From assembly GCF_000981805.1 (NCBI RefSeq), contig NZ_CP011132.1, positions 3,906,001-3,970,000 on the forward strand: a stretch of 64,000 nt of DNA, given 5' to 3'. This document shows, piece by piece, positions 1 through 8,634 of this stretch. The stretch's first letter is position 1, and every line of letters starts with the position of its first letter. Under the pieces are notes generated by a model. The model did no database searches, was not told where the DNA came from, and saw only the letters and a program-made list of their open reading frames with translations. The position numbers and the translations under genes were made by a program. This DNA is from Citrobacter amalonaticus Y19. GTDB lineage: Bacteria; Pseudomonadota; Gammaproteobacteria; Enterobacterales; Enterobacteriaceae.

Positions 1-55
1 TTATCGCCTTATCGTTACCGGTAAATAACGAGCTATTGGTTTTTAAGGAACAGTA

Positions 56-1219
56 ATGACGAAACATGCCAGGTTTTCACTCCTGCCCTCATTTATCCTC
101 ATCTCTGCTGTGTTACTTGCCGGTTGTAACGATCAGGGAGATAAGCAAGCTCAGGCAACTGAACCGCAGGTGACCGTTCATGTGGTCACCACCGCGCCAT
201 TGGCGGTAACGACCGAACTTCCCGGACGCACTTCTGCATTCCGCATCGCAGAGGTGCGTCCTCAGGTCAGTGGTATTGTTCTCAAAAGGAATTTCACCGA
301 GGGCAGTGATGTTGAAGCCGGGCAGTCGCTGTATCAAATCGATCCTGCCACCTGGCAGGCGAGTTACGACAGCGCGAAAGGGGAACTGGCGAAAAGTGAA
401 GCCGCTGCCGCTATCGCCCGTCTGACGGTGAAGCGCTATGTCCCGCTGGTAGGGACAAAATATATCAGTCAACAGGAATACGACCAGGCGATTGCGGATG
501 CGCGTCAGGCCGATGCGGTAGTTATCGCCGCACAAGCCGCCGTTGAAAGCGCACGCATTAATCTTGCTTACACCAAGGTCACCTCGCCGATCGGTGGCCG
601 TATTGGCAAATCCAGCGTTACTGAAGGCGCACTGGTGACCGACGGTCAGGCGACGGCACTGGCTACCGTACAGCAACTCGATCCTATCTATGTCGATGTC
701 ACACAGTCCAGCAGCGACTTTATGCGTCTTAAGCAGTCCGTTGAACAGGGCAGTCTGCATAAGGACAGCGCCAGCAGCAGCGTCCAACTGGTGATGGAAA
801 ATGGCACGGCGTATCCCCTGAAAGGGACACTGCAGTTCTCTGATGTCACGGTGGATGAAAGCACGGGTTCCATCACCCTTCGCGCCGTATTCCCTAACCC
901 GCAGCATACTCTGCTGCCGGGGATGTTTGTTCGCGCGCGCATCGACGAAGGCGTTCAGCCAAACGCCATTCTGATCCCTCAGCAGGGCGTCACGCGTACG
1001 CCTCGCGGTGATGCAACAGTGCTGGTCGTCAATAACCAAAGCCAGGTTGAACAGCGCAACGTCATCGCGTCACAGGCCATCGGCGACAAATGGTTGATTA
1101 GCGAAGGCTTACAACCCGGCGAGGAGGTAATCGTCAGCGGAATACAAAAAGCCCATCCTGGCGTGAAAGTGAAAACCACCACGGATGCCAATACCCCTGC
1201 GGCGAAAGCGGCGCAATAA
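56..1219 (+). CDS. acrE: AcrE, periplasmic adaptor lipoprotein of the AcrEF-TolC RND efflux pump
   Basis: This 387-residue protein is the membrane-fusion subunit that bridges the inner-membrane pump AcrF to an outer-membrane TolC channel for drug and solute export. The N-terminus is a lipoprotein signal ending in a lipobox, Leu21-Ala22-Gly23-Cys24, so the mature protein should be lipid-anchored in the periplasm. The rest reads as an HlyD-type adaptor: a split lipoyl/barrel-sandwich region around residues 60-210 enclosing an alpha-hairpin, then beta-barrel and membrane-proximal domains. The start follows AAGGAA at 46-50. It ends 11 nt before acrF, so the two are co-transcribed. The divergent repressor gene acrS, if present, lies outside the window. 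Identification rests on near full-length resemblance to AcrE and on synteny. Confidence 0.95.
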   Translation: MTKHARFSLLPSFILISAVLLAGCNDQGDKQAQATEPQVTVHVVTTAPLAVTTELPGRTSAFRIAEVRPQVSGIVLKRNFTEGSDVEAGQSLYQIDPATWQASYDSAKGELAKSEAAAAIARLTVKRYVPLVGTKYISQQEYDQAIADARQADAVVIAAQAAVESARINLAYTKVTSPIGGRIGKSSVTEGALVTDGQATALATVQQLDPIYVDVTQSSSDFMRLKQSVEQGSLHKDSASSSVQLVMENGTAYPLKGTLQFSDVTVDESTGSITLRAVFPNPQHTLLPGMFVRARIDEGVQPNAILIPQQGVTRTPRGDATVLVVNNQSQVEQRNVIASQAIGDKWLISEGLQPGEEVIVSGIQKAHPGVKVKTTTDANTPAAKAAQ

Positions 1220-1230
1220 GGTCACCGGAT

Positions 1231-4200
1231 ATGGCAAATTTTTTCATTAGACGTCCGATCTTTGCCTGGGTACTCGCCATCATTCTGATGCTGGCAGGAG
1301 CCCTGGCGATTATGCAACTGCCTGTTGCACAATACCCGACTATCGCACCGCCTGCGGTCGCGATTTCTGCGACCTATCCAGGGGCGGATGCGCAAACGGT
1401 GCAGGATACCGTGACGCAGGTTATCGAACAGAACATGAACGGTATCGATAACCTGATGTATATGTCATCCACCAGCGACTCTGCGGGTAGCGTAACTATC
1501 ACATTAACCTTTCAGTCCGGGACTGACCCGGATATCGCCCAGGTTCAGGTGCAGAACAAACTACAGTTGGCGACGCCGTTGCTGCCTCAGGAAGTACAAC
1601 AGCAAGGGATTAGCGTAGAAAAGTCGAGCAGCAGCTTCTTGTTAGTCGCAGGCTTCGTCTCTGACAACCCGCAAACCACCCAGGACGATATTTCCGACTA
1701 TGTCGCCTCAAACGTGAAAGATACGATCAGCCGCCTGAACGGGGTAGGTGACGTACAACTGTTTGGCGCGCAGTACGCCATGCGTATCTGGCTGGATGCT
1801 AATCTGCTGAACAAATACCAGCTCACCCCGGTTGATGTCATCAATCAATTGAAAGTGCAGAACGACCAGATCGCCGCCGGTCAGTTGGGCGGAACGCCTG
1901 CATTGCCGGGTCAACAGTTGAACGCCTCCATCATTGCGCAGACGCGTCTGAAAGATCCTGAGGAATTCGGCAAAGTCACATTACGGGTAAACAGTGACGG
2001 TTCCGCCGTTCGCCTTAAAGATGTTGCGCGTATCGAGCTTGGGGGTGAAAACTATAACGTTGTCGCCCGAATTAACGGTAAGCCAGCGGCTGGCCTGGGG
2101 GTCAAACTGGCGACCGGCGCCAACGCCCTGGATACCGCCAGCGCGATCAAAGCCAAACTCGTTGATCTGCAACCTTTCTTCCCACAAGGGATGAAAGTGG
2201 TCTATCCGTACGACACGACGCCGTTTGTGAAAATCTCCATTCATGAAGTCGTGAAAACGCTGTTCGAAGCGATCGTACTGGTCTTCCTCGTAATGTATCT
2301 GTTTTTGCAGAACATCCGCGCAACGCTCATTCCGACAATTGCGGTTCCCGTTGTACTGCTGGGGACGTTTGCGGTCCTCTCGGCGTTTGGCTACTCGATC
2401 AACACCTTGACGATGTTCGGGATGGTACTGGCGATCGGCCTCCTGGTCGATGACGCCATCGTGGTGGTGGAAAACGTTGAACGCGTGATGATGGAAGACA
2501 AGTTGCCCCCCAAAGAGGCAACGGAGAAATCCATGTCCCAGATTCAGGAGGCGCTGGTTGGGATCGCGATGGTGCTGTCCGCCGTCTTCATCCCGATGGC
2601 CTTTTTCGGCGGCTCCACCGGGGCGATTTACCGCCAGTTTTCTATCACTATCGTATCCGCAATGGCGCTCTCCGTTCTGGTAGCATTGATCCTGACTCCG
2701 GCACTTTGCGCAACACTGCTTAAACCACTGTCCGCCGAACACCATGAGCAGAAAGGAGGATTCTTCGGCTGGTTTAATGCCAAATTTGATCTCAGCATCA
2801 ATCACTACACCAACAGCGTCAGCGGTATTGTACGCAACACCGGCCGCTACCTGATTATCTACATCCTGATTGTCGTCGGGATGGCGGTACTGTTTCTCCG
2901 TCTCCCCACGTCCTTCCTGCCTGATGAAGATCAGGGCGTATTCATGACCATGATTCAGTTACCTGCCGGGGCAACTCAGGAACGAACCCAAAAAGTGTTG
3001 GATCAGGTGACGCATTACTACCTGAATAACGAAAAAGCGAACGTTGAGAGCGTGTTTACGGTCAATGGTTTCAGCTTTAGCGGCCAGGCGCAGAACGCGG
3101 GTCTGGCTTTCATCAGCCTGAAACCCTGGGATGAGCGTAGTGGCAAGGAAAACAGTGTCGAAGCGGTGATTGCACGGGCGACCCATGCGTTCAGTCAGAT
3201 AACGGATGGACAGATCTTCCCCTTTAACATGCCAGCGATTATTGAACTGGGTACCGCGACCGGTTTCGACTTTGAGCTCATAGACCAGGGCGGACTGGGT
3301 CACACCGGACTAACATCAGCACGTAATCAGCTATTGGGCATGGTGGCTAAGCACTCCGATCTGCTGGTCCGTGTTCGGCCTAACGGTCTGGAGGATACTC
3401 CACAGTTCAAGCTGGATGTTGACCAGGAAAAAGCGCAGGCGCTTGGTGTTGCACTGTCAGGCATTAACGAAACGATCTCTGCATCACTCGGTGGCTCCTA
3501 CGTTAACGACTTTATTGACCGCGGGCGCGTGAAGAAAGTCTATGTTCAGGCGGATGCGAAATTCCGTATGCTGCCAGAGAACATTAACAATCTGTACGTT
3601 CGCGGCGCCAATGGCGAGATGGTACCTTTCTCAGCCTTCAGTACCGCCCGTTGGGTATATGGTTCTCCGCGCCTGGAACGCTACAACGGCATGCCATCAA
3701 TGGAACTGTTGGGTGAGGCGACACCTGGCCGAAGTACCGGTGAGGCGATGGCGTTGATGGAAAATCTCGCGTCAAAATTGCCAAATGGCATCGGCCATGA
3801 CTGGACGGGAATGTCTTATCAGGAACGCCTGTCTGGCAATCAGGCTCCGGCACTGTATGCCATCTCGCTGATTGTCGTGTTCCTCTGTCTTGCCGCACTG
3901 TATGAAAGCTGGTCCATTCCGTTCTCGGTGATGCTGGTTGTCCCGCTCGGTGTGGTGGGTGCGCTTCTGGCTGCCTCCCTGCGTGGGTTGAATAACGACG
4001 TCTATTTCCAGGTCGGGCTGTTAACCACAATTGGGCTTTCCGCGAAAAACGCCATTTTGATCGTCGAATTTGCCAAGGATCTGATGGAGAAAGAAGGTCG
4101 CGGCCTGATAGAGGCAACGCTTGAGGCTGCACGCATGCGCCTGCGCCCTATTCTGATGACCTCACTCGCATTCATCCTCGGCGTAATGCCGTTGGTCATC

Positions 4201-4344
4201 AGTCGGGGTGCGGGGAGCGGTGCCCAGAACGCGGTCGGAACCGGTGTGATGGGAGGGATGCTGACAGCAACGCTGCTGGCCATCTTCTTTGTCCCGGCAT
4301 TCTTTGTTGTCGTCAGAGGCCGTTTTAACAAATCTCAGAATTAA
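1231..4344 (+). CDS. acrF: AcrF, inner-membrane RND multidrug efflux transporter
   Basis: AcrF is a proton-driven RND pump of 1037 residues (family members are about 1030-1050) that takes up substrates from the periplasm and passes them to TolC with AcrE. The sequence shows the RND layout: N-terminal TM1, a large periplasmic loop, TM2-TM7 from about residue 335, a second periplasmic loop, and C-terminal TM8-TM12. The proton-relay aspartates Asp407 and Asp408 lie in the GLLVDDAIVVVENV segment, and the partner lysine is Lys939 in LSAKNAILIVEF. All are intact, so the pump looks functional. It is the last gene of acrEF and is followed directly by a strong terminator. Confidence 0.96.
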   Translation: MANFFIRRPIFAWVLAIILMLAGALAIMQLPVAQYPTIAPPAVAISATYPGADAQTVQDTVTQVIEQNMNGIDNLMYMSSTSDSAGSVTITLTFQSGTDPDIAQVQVQNKLQLATPLLPQEVQQQGISVEKSSSSFLLVAGFVSDNPQTTQDDISDYVASNVKDTISRLNGVGDVQLFGAQYAMRIWLDANLLNKYQLTPVDVINQLKVQNDQIAAGQLGGTPALPGQQLNASIIAQTRLKDPEEFGKVTLRVNSDGSAVRLKDVARIELGGENYNVVARINGKPAAGLGVKLATGANALDTASAIKAKLVDLQPFFPQGMKVVYPYDTTPFVKISIHEVVKTLFEAIVLVFLVMYLFLQNIRATLIPTIAVPVVLLGTFAVLSAFGYSINTLTMFGMVLAIGLLVDDAIVVVENVERVMMEDKLPPKEATEKSMSQIQEALVGIAMVLSAVFIPMAFFGGSTGAIYRQFSITIVSAMALSVLVALILTPALCATLLKPLSAEHHEQKGGFFGWFNAKFDLSINHYTNSVSGIVRNTGRYLIIYILIVVGMAVLFLRLPTSFLPDEDQGVFMTMIQLPAGATQERTQKVLDQVTHYYLNNEKANVESVFTVNGFSFSGQAQNAGLAFISLKPWDERSGKENSVEAVIARATHAFSQITDGQIFPFNMPAIIELGTATGFDFELIDQGGLGHTGLTSARNQLLGMVAKHSDLLVRVRPNGLEDTPQFKLDVDQEKAQALGVALSGINETISASLGGSYVNDFIDRGRVKKVYVQADAKFRMLPENINNLYVRGANGEMVPFSAFSTARWVYGSPRLERYNGMPSMELLGEATPGRSTGEAMALMENLASKLPNGIGHDWTGMSYQERLSGNQAPALYAISLIVVFLCLAALYESWSIPFSVMLVVPLGVVGALLAASLRGLNNDVYFQVGLLTTIGLSAKNAILIVEFAKDLMEKEGRGLIEATLEAARMRLRPILMTSLAFILGVMPLVISRGAGSGAQNAVGTGVMGGMLTATLLAIFFVPAFFVVVRGRFNKSQN

Positions 4345-4354
4345 TGTGTAAATT

Positions 4355-4378
4355 AAGGCGTCTACGGACGCCTTTTTC
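4355..4378 (+). terminator. Intrinsic terminator of acrEF
   Basis: An 8-bp perfect stem (4355-4362 with 4367-4374) closes a TACG loop, a stable UNCG-type tetraloop in RNA, followed by a run of T. It lies 10 nt after the acrF stop codon. Confidence 0.9.
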
Positions 4379-4591
4379 CTTCTGGGATCTTTCTTTATTT
4401 ATTAAACAGATAGTCATTTGCTCTGCGTAATACAAAATTTGCTCCTCCATTATTTTTACAATCCACATGAATTGAGATTATTCCATATGCCAATCTTTTT
4501 TTAAGCGGTGGTAAAATTCGTTTCGTATTCGCAAAGAGTCAGCATTCTCTGTTGCTGCATTTAGCGGAACGCTTATTGTTGAGGTAACACC

Positions 4592-4813
4592 ATGAAAAGA
4601 TTAATTCCAGTGGCATTGCTCACGGCATTGCTGGCGGGCTGTGCACACGATTCCCCCTGCGTTCCGGTTTACGATGATCAGGGACGTCTCGTTCATACCA
4701 ATACTTGTATGAAAGGGACGACTCAGGATAACTGGGAAACAGCAGGCGCGATTGCAGGCGGGGCCGCAGCGGTTGCGGGCCTGACGATGGGTATCATCGC
4801 GTTGTCAAAATAA
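4592..4813 (+). CDS. yhdV: YhdV, small outer-membrane-type lipoprotein
   Basis: A 73-residue protein with a lipoprotein signal whose lipobox is Leu-Ala-Gly-Cys with the modified cysteine at residue 17. The mature part has two further cysteines near residues 23 and 39, then a glycine/alanine-rich C-terminal segment that may insert into or lie on a membrane. The function is unknown. The start is preceded by GAGG about 9 nt upstream. It is separated from acrF by a terminator and about 245 bases, so it is probably its own transcription unit. Synteny (acrF, yhdV, yhdW) supports the name. Confidence 0.85.
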   Translation: MKRLIPVALLTALLAGCAHDSPCVPVYDDQGRLVHTNTCMKGTTQDNWETAGAIAGGAAAVAGLTMGIIALSK

Positions 4814-4820
4814 CAAACTC

Positions 4821-4845
4821 AGAGCGCGGTACATGCCGCGCTCTT
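4821..4845 (+). terminator. Hairpin after yhdV, possible terminator
   Basis: A perfect 9-bp GC-rich stem (4821-4829 with 4836-4844) sits just past the yhdV stop. The following T-run is weak, so termination may be partial or the hairpin may protect the 3' end. Confidence 0.6.
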
Positions 4846-5023
4846 AGCCTACGATCACCCTTTTTCATATCATACAATCTGTTGAAAAATAAGTTCACCA
4901 TTACATTTAATTATCAATAACATCCCACCCTCTTCTTTTCTTCATTTATCTTTCAATACTCACCCTCTCGATATTCACGCCCGAAATTGTTATTTCACTT
5001 CACGAGCATTGTTTTAAATGTTT

Positions 5024-5072
5024 TGCTCCAAAATGTGGCTTACGTTTCAATTTCGCACCATTTCAGGGCGCT
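5024..5072 (+). promoter_or_regulatory. Two NtrC-like enhancer sites upstream of yhdW
   Basis: Two dyads resemble the NtrC consensus (TGCACCA, five bases, TGGTGCA). Site 1 at 5024-5042 reads TGCTCCA-N5-TGGCTTA. Site 2 at 5054-5072 reads CGCACCA-N5-GGGCGCT. Their centres are 30 bp apart, about three helical turns, and lie about 95-125 bp upstream of the predicted start site. Both are imperfect in the right half, so the call leans on their arrangement with the sigma-54 promoter at 5132-5147. Confidence 0.6.
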
Positions 5073-5131
5073 GCGTTTATTTTTTCCTGTCTACACTCTG
5101 CTTATTGCGTCGGATATTCGTGCGCAAAACC

Positions 5132-5147
5132 TGGCACTACCTTTGCT
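5132..5147 (+). promoter_or_regulatory. Sigma-54 promoter of yhdWXYZ
   Basis: TGGCAC, five bases, TTGCT matches the -24/-12 consensus of RpoN promoters, with the invariant GG (5133-5134) and GC (5145-5146) separated by exactly 10 nt. Transcription would start near 5159, giving a leader of about 80 nt that contains a perfect 7-bp hairpin (5182-5188 with 5193-5199). The rest of the 4846-5237 gap shows no convincing gene; the ORFs in it lack a plausible ribosome site and family resemblance. From memory, E. coli yhdWXYZ belongs to the nitrogen-limitation (NtrC) regulon, which agrees with this site. Confidence 0.82.
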
Positions 5148-5237
5148 TAAAAGAGTATGGCCAATGCCACAGACAGGTTAAAGACGTTGCAGAACGTCTC
5201 TCTATAACAATAATTTCTTTGCCACACAGGATGCATT

Positions 5238-6263
5238 ATGAAAAAGATGATGATAGCCACACTGGCTGCGGCCGGCGTGCTGCTTGCGGTTGCCAATCAG
5301 GCACATGCGGGTACAACGCTGGATGCTGTAAAAAAGAAAGGGTTCGTGCAATGCGGTATCAGTGACGGCCTTCCCGGTTTTTCTTACGCCGATGCGAACG
5401 GGAAATTCTCCGGGATAGATGTGGATGTTTGCCGTGGCGTTGCCGCCGCCGTCCTGGGAGATGATACAAAAGTAAAATATACCCCACTCACCGCAAAAGA
5501 ACGCTTCACCGCATTACAGTCTGGCGAAGTCGATCTTCTCTCACGTAATACCACCTGGACCTCCTCGCGTGATTCCGGAATGGGCATGTCCTTCACCGGC
5601 GTCACTTATTACGATGGCATCGGCTTCCTGACCCACAACAAAGCAGGCCTGAAAAGTGCGAAAGAGCTAGATGGCGCCACCGTCTGTATTCAGGCGGGAA
5701 CGGATACGGAACTGAACGTGGCGGATTATTTCAAAGCCAACAACATGAAATATACCCCGGTCACCTTTGACCGCTCGGATGAGTCAGCGAAAGCGCTGGA
5801 ATCCGGACGTTGCGATACCCTTGCCTCCGACCAGTCCCAACTGTATGCCCTGCGCATCAAACTCAGCAATCCGGCGGAGTGGCTTGTGTTGCCTGAAGTG
5901 ATCTCGAAAGAGCCGCTGGGTCCGGTTGTTCGTCGCGGTGATGACGAGTGGTTCTCTATTGTGCGCTGGACGCTGTTTGCCATGCTGAACGCCGAAGAGA
6001 TGGGCGTGACATCGAAGAATGTCGATGAGAAAGCGGCGAACCCTGCGACGCCAGACATGGCGCATCTGCTGGGCAAAGAAGGCGACTACGGCAAAGATCT
6101 GAAGCTCGACAATAAATGGGCTTACAACATCATCAAGCAGGTGGGTAACTATGCGGAGATCTTTGAGCGCAACGTCGGATCGGAAAGCCCACTGAAGATC
6201 AAACGTGGACAGAACAATCTCTGGAATAACGGCGGCATTCAATACGCACCGCCAGTGCGTTAA
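5238..6263 (+). CDS. yhdW: YhdW, periplasmic amino acid-binding protein of an ABC transporter
   Basis: A 341-residue solute-binding protein of the polar amino acid family, most like AapJ of the general L-amino acid transporters. The signal peptide MKKMMIATLAAAG continues to a cleavage site after Ala-His-Ala24. The mature protein should capture amino acids in the periplasm and deliver them to YhdX-YhdY-YhdZ. The frame is fully open with no internal stop; in E. coli K-12 the equivalent gene is annotated as a pseudogene, as I recall. The start has AGGA at 5228-5231. It is first in the operon, 69 nt before yhdX, behind a sigma-54 promoter that implies induction under nitrogen limitation. The exact substrate cannot be read from the sequence. 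Confidence 0.92.
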   Translation: MKKMMIATLAAAGVLLAVANQAHAGTTLDAVKKKGFVQCGISDGLPGFSYADANGKFSGIDVDVCRGVAAAVLGDDTKVKYTPLTAKERFTALQSGEVDLLSRNTTWTSSRDSGMGMSFTGVTYYDGIGFLTHNKAGLKSAKELDGATVCIQAGTDTELNVADYFKANNMKYTPVTFDRSDESAKALESGRCDTLASDQSQLYALRIKLSNPAEWLVLPEVISKEPLGPVVRRGDDEWFSIVRWTLFAMLNAEEMGVTSKNVDEKAANPATPDMAHLLGKEGDYGKDLKLDNKWAYNIIKQVGNYAEIFERNVGSESPLKIKRGQNNLWNNGGIQYAPPVR

Positions 6264-6332
6264 GTCGTTGTGATGTAACGGGCGCCGCACAGGCGGCGCT
6301 CAGTTCAGAGTCATGGTTACCGAGGCTTTCTT

Positions 6333-7514
6333 ATGTTCCATCGCCGCTCACGTGTAAAAGGATCACTCTCCTTTTCAAACCCTGCGGTCCGCGCCTGGCT
6401 GTTCCAGATCCTCGCCATTCTTGCGGTCGTTGCAGTTGCTATCTATCTCATTCATAACACGATTAATAATCTAAGCAGTCGCGGCATTACCTCGGGCTTT
6501 GCCTTTCTCGACCGGAGCGCTGGATTTGGTATTGTTCAGCACCTGATCGACTATCAGCAGGGTGACACATACGGACGCGTTTTTCTGGTGGGTTTGCTCA
6601 ATACGCTGCTGGTTTCCGCACTGTGTATTGTCTTTGCGTCATTTATCGGCTTCTTTCTCGGGCTGGCGCGCCTGTCAGATAACTGGTTACTGCGTAAGCT
6701 CTCAACGGTTTATATCGAGACCTTCCGTAACATCCCGCCGCTCCTGCAAATCTTTTTCTGGTACTTCGCGGTTCTGCGCAATTTACCCGGCCCCCGCCAG
6801 GCCGCCAGCGCGCTGGAGATGGTCTTTTTGAGTAATCGGGGACTCTATATCCCGTCGCCACAGTTAGGGGAAGGCGTGCTCGCTTTCGTGCTCTCGTCGG
6901 CGATCGCTGTTGCGCTGTCCGTGGGTCTGTTCCGCTTCAATAAAATGCATCAGATGAAAACGGGACAGTTACGCAGAACCTGGCCAACGGCATTGGGCCT
7001 GATTGTGCTGCTGCCGCTCATCGCGCACTGGCTTTTTGGCGCAGCGTTGCACTGGGATATTCCACAACTGCACGGCTTCAACTTCCGTGGCGGAATGGTG
7101 CTCATTCCCGAACTGGCGGCCCTGACGCTGGCGTTATCGGTATACACCTCGGCGTTTATTGCTGAAATCATCCGCGCAGGCATTCAGGCCGTTCCCTACG
7201 GTCAGCATGAAGCCGCCCGTTCTCTCGGGTTGCCTAATACCGTGACGCTTCGCCAGGTCATCATTCCTCAGGCGCTACGCGTCATTATTCCGCCGCTGAC
7301 CAGCCAGTATCTGAATATTGTGAAAAATTCATCGCTGGCCGCCGCCATTGGCTACCCCGACATGGTATCGCTGTTCGCTGGTACAGTGCTTAACCAGACA
7401 GGACAGGCCATCGAAACAATCGCCATCACCATGTCGGTGTATCTGATCATCAGCCTGAGCATCTCGCTGCTGATGAACATCTATAACCGGCGAATCGCCC
7501 TCATTGAGCGCTAA
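6333..7514 (+). CDS. yhdX: YhdX, permease subunit of the amino acid ABC transporter
   Basis: A 393-residue inner-membrane permease of the HisM/AapQ type. The first transmembrane segment is near residues 17-40, followed by a core membrane domain. The conserved EAA loop is visible as YGQHEAARSLGLPNTVTLRQ near residues 290-310, the contact with the ATPase YhdZ. The length fits the longer Aap-type permeases rather than the 220-residue His/Gln type. It should pair with YhdY to form the heterodimeric pore. The gap to yhdY is only 6-9 nt. Confidence 0.94.
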   Translation: MFHRRSRVKGSLSFSNPAVRAWLFQILAILAVVAVAIYLIHNTINNLSSRGITSGFAFLDRSAGFGIVQHLIDYQQGDTYGRVFLVGLLNTLLVSALCIVFASFIGFFLGLARLSDNWLLRKLSTVYIETFRNIPPLLQIFFWYFAVLRNLPGPRQAASALEMVFLSNRGLYIPSPQLGEGVLAFVLSSAIAVALSVGLFRFNKMHQMKTGQLRRTWPTALGLIVLLPLIAHWLFGAALHWDIPQLHGFNFRGGMVLIPELAALTLALSVYTSAFIAEIIRAGIQAVPYGQHEAARSLGLPNTVTLRQVIIPQALRVIIPPLTSQYLNIVKNSSLAAAIGYPDMVSLFAGTVLNQTGQAIETIAITMSVYLIISLSISLLMNIYNRRIALIER

Positions 7515-7523
7515 GGAGCCATG

Positions 7524-8627
7524 ATGACAAAAGCACTGCTGTCTCATCCCATGCGCCCGGCCAGTAACGGTCCTGGTCGTTCGATCTTATGGGTACGTAA
7601 AAATCTCTTTTCCAGTTGGTCAAACAGCCTGTTGACACTGTTCTGTCTGTGGCTGATGTGGGAGTTAATTCCTCCTTTGCTGAACTGGGCGTTCCTGCAG
7701 GCCAACTGGGTGGGTTCCACCCGTGCTGACTGTAGCAAAGCTGGTGCCTGCTGGGTGTTTATTCATGAACGTTTCGGACAGTTCATGTATGGGTTATATC
7801 CGCATGACCAGCGTTGGCGTATCAACCTGGCATTAATTATCGGGTTGGCTTCCATTGTTCCGATGTTCTGGAAAGCGTTGCCGCGTCGCGGACGCTATAT
7901 CGCCGCCTGGGCCGTCATCTACCCGATCCTTGTCTGGTTCCTGCTGTATGGAGGCTTCCTCGGACTGGATCGCGTTGAAACGCGCCAGTGGGGTGGGCTG
8001 ACACTGACCTTAATCATCGCATCAGTCGGGATCGCGGGGGCACTGCCTTTAGGGATTTTGCTGGCACTGGGACGTCGTTCCCACATGCCCGTCGTGCGAC
8101 TCTTATCCGTCATTTTCATCGAGTTCTGGCGTGGCGTACCGTTGATCACCGTACTGTTTATGTCTTCGGTCATGCTGCCGCTGTTTATGTCAGAAGGAAC
8201 CAGCATTGATAAGCTTATTCGGGCGCTGGTTGGCGTGATCCTCTTTCAGTCAGCCTACGTCGCGGAAGTGGTTCGCGGGGGATTACAGGCATTACCGAAA
8301 GGACAATACGAAGCCGCAGAGTCGCTGGCGTTGGGTTACTGGAAAACGCACGGGCTGGTCATTCTTCCCCAGGCTCTGAAGCTGGTCATTCCTGGGCTGG
8401 TCAACACGATTATTGCCCTGTTTAAGGATACCAGTCTGGTCATCATCATCGGCTTGTTCGATCTGTTCAGCAGCGTGCAGCAAGCGACGGTTGACCCGGC
8501 CTGGCTGGGGATGTCGACGGAAGGCTATGTCTTCGCCGCTCTGATCTACTGGATTTTTTGTTTCAGCATGTCGCGCTACAGCCAGCACCTGGAAAAGCGC
8601 TTTAATACCGGGCGTACACCGCACTGA
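7524..8627 (+). CDS. yhdY: YhdY, second permease subunit of the amino acid ABC transporter
   Basis: A 367-residue permease of the AapM type with an N-terminal hydrophobic region, a loop rich in aromatic residues, and a C-terminal transport domain. The EAA motif is seen as KGQYEAAESLALGYWKTHG near residues 255-275. Two ATG codons lie in tandem at 7521 and 7524. I chose 7524 because AGGAG at 7514-7518 is then 5 nt away rather than 2. It forms the channel with YhdX. The gap to yhdZ is 7 nt. Confidence 0.93.
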   Translation: MTKALLSHPMRPASNGPGRSILWVRKNLFSSWSNSLLTLFCLWLMWELIPPLLNWAFLQANWVGSTRADCSKAGACWVFIHERFGQFMYGLYPHDQRWRINLALIIGLASIVPMFWKALPRRGRYIAAWAVIYPILVWFLLYGGFLGLDRVETRQWGGLTLTLIIASVGIAGALPLGILLALGRRSHMPVVRLLSVIFIEFWRGVPLITVLFMSSVMLPLFMSEGTSIDKLIRALVGVILFQSAYVAEVVRGGLQALPKGQYEAAESLALGYWKTHGLVILPQALKLVIPGLVNTIIALFKDTSLVIIIGLFDLFSSVQQATVDPAWLGMSTEGYVFAALIYWIFCFSMSRYSQHLEKRFNTGRTPH

Positions 8628-8634
8628 GGATTCT

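Noticed and set aside
1981..2805. 274-codon minus-strand ORF inside acrF and a 308-codon one inside acrE
   Set aside because: Composition is low-complexity His/Arg/Gln, typical of the reverse of membrane or coding frames. The RND genes on the plus strand explain the sequence.
4987..5365. Two short ORFs (64 and 115 codons) upstream of yhdW
   Set aside because: They cross the sigma-54 promoter and the yhdW start and show no ribosome site or family resemblance; the span is better explained as a regulatory region.
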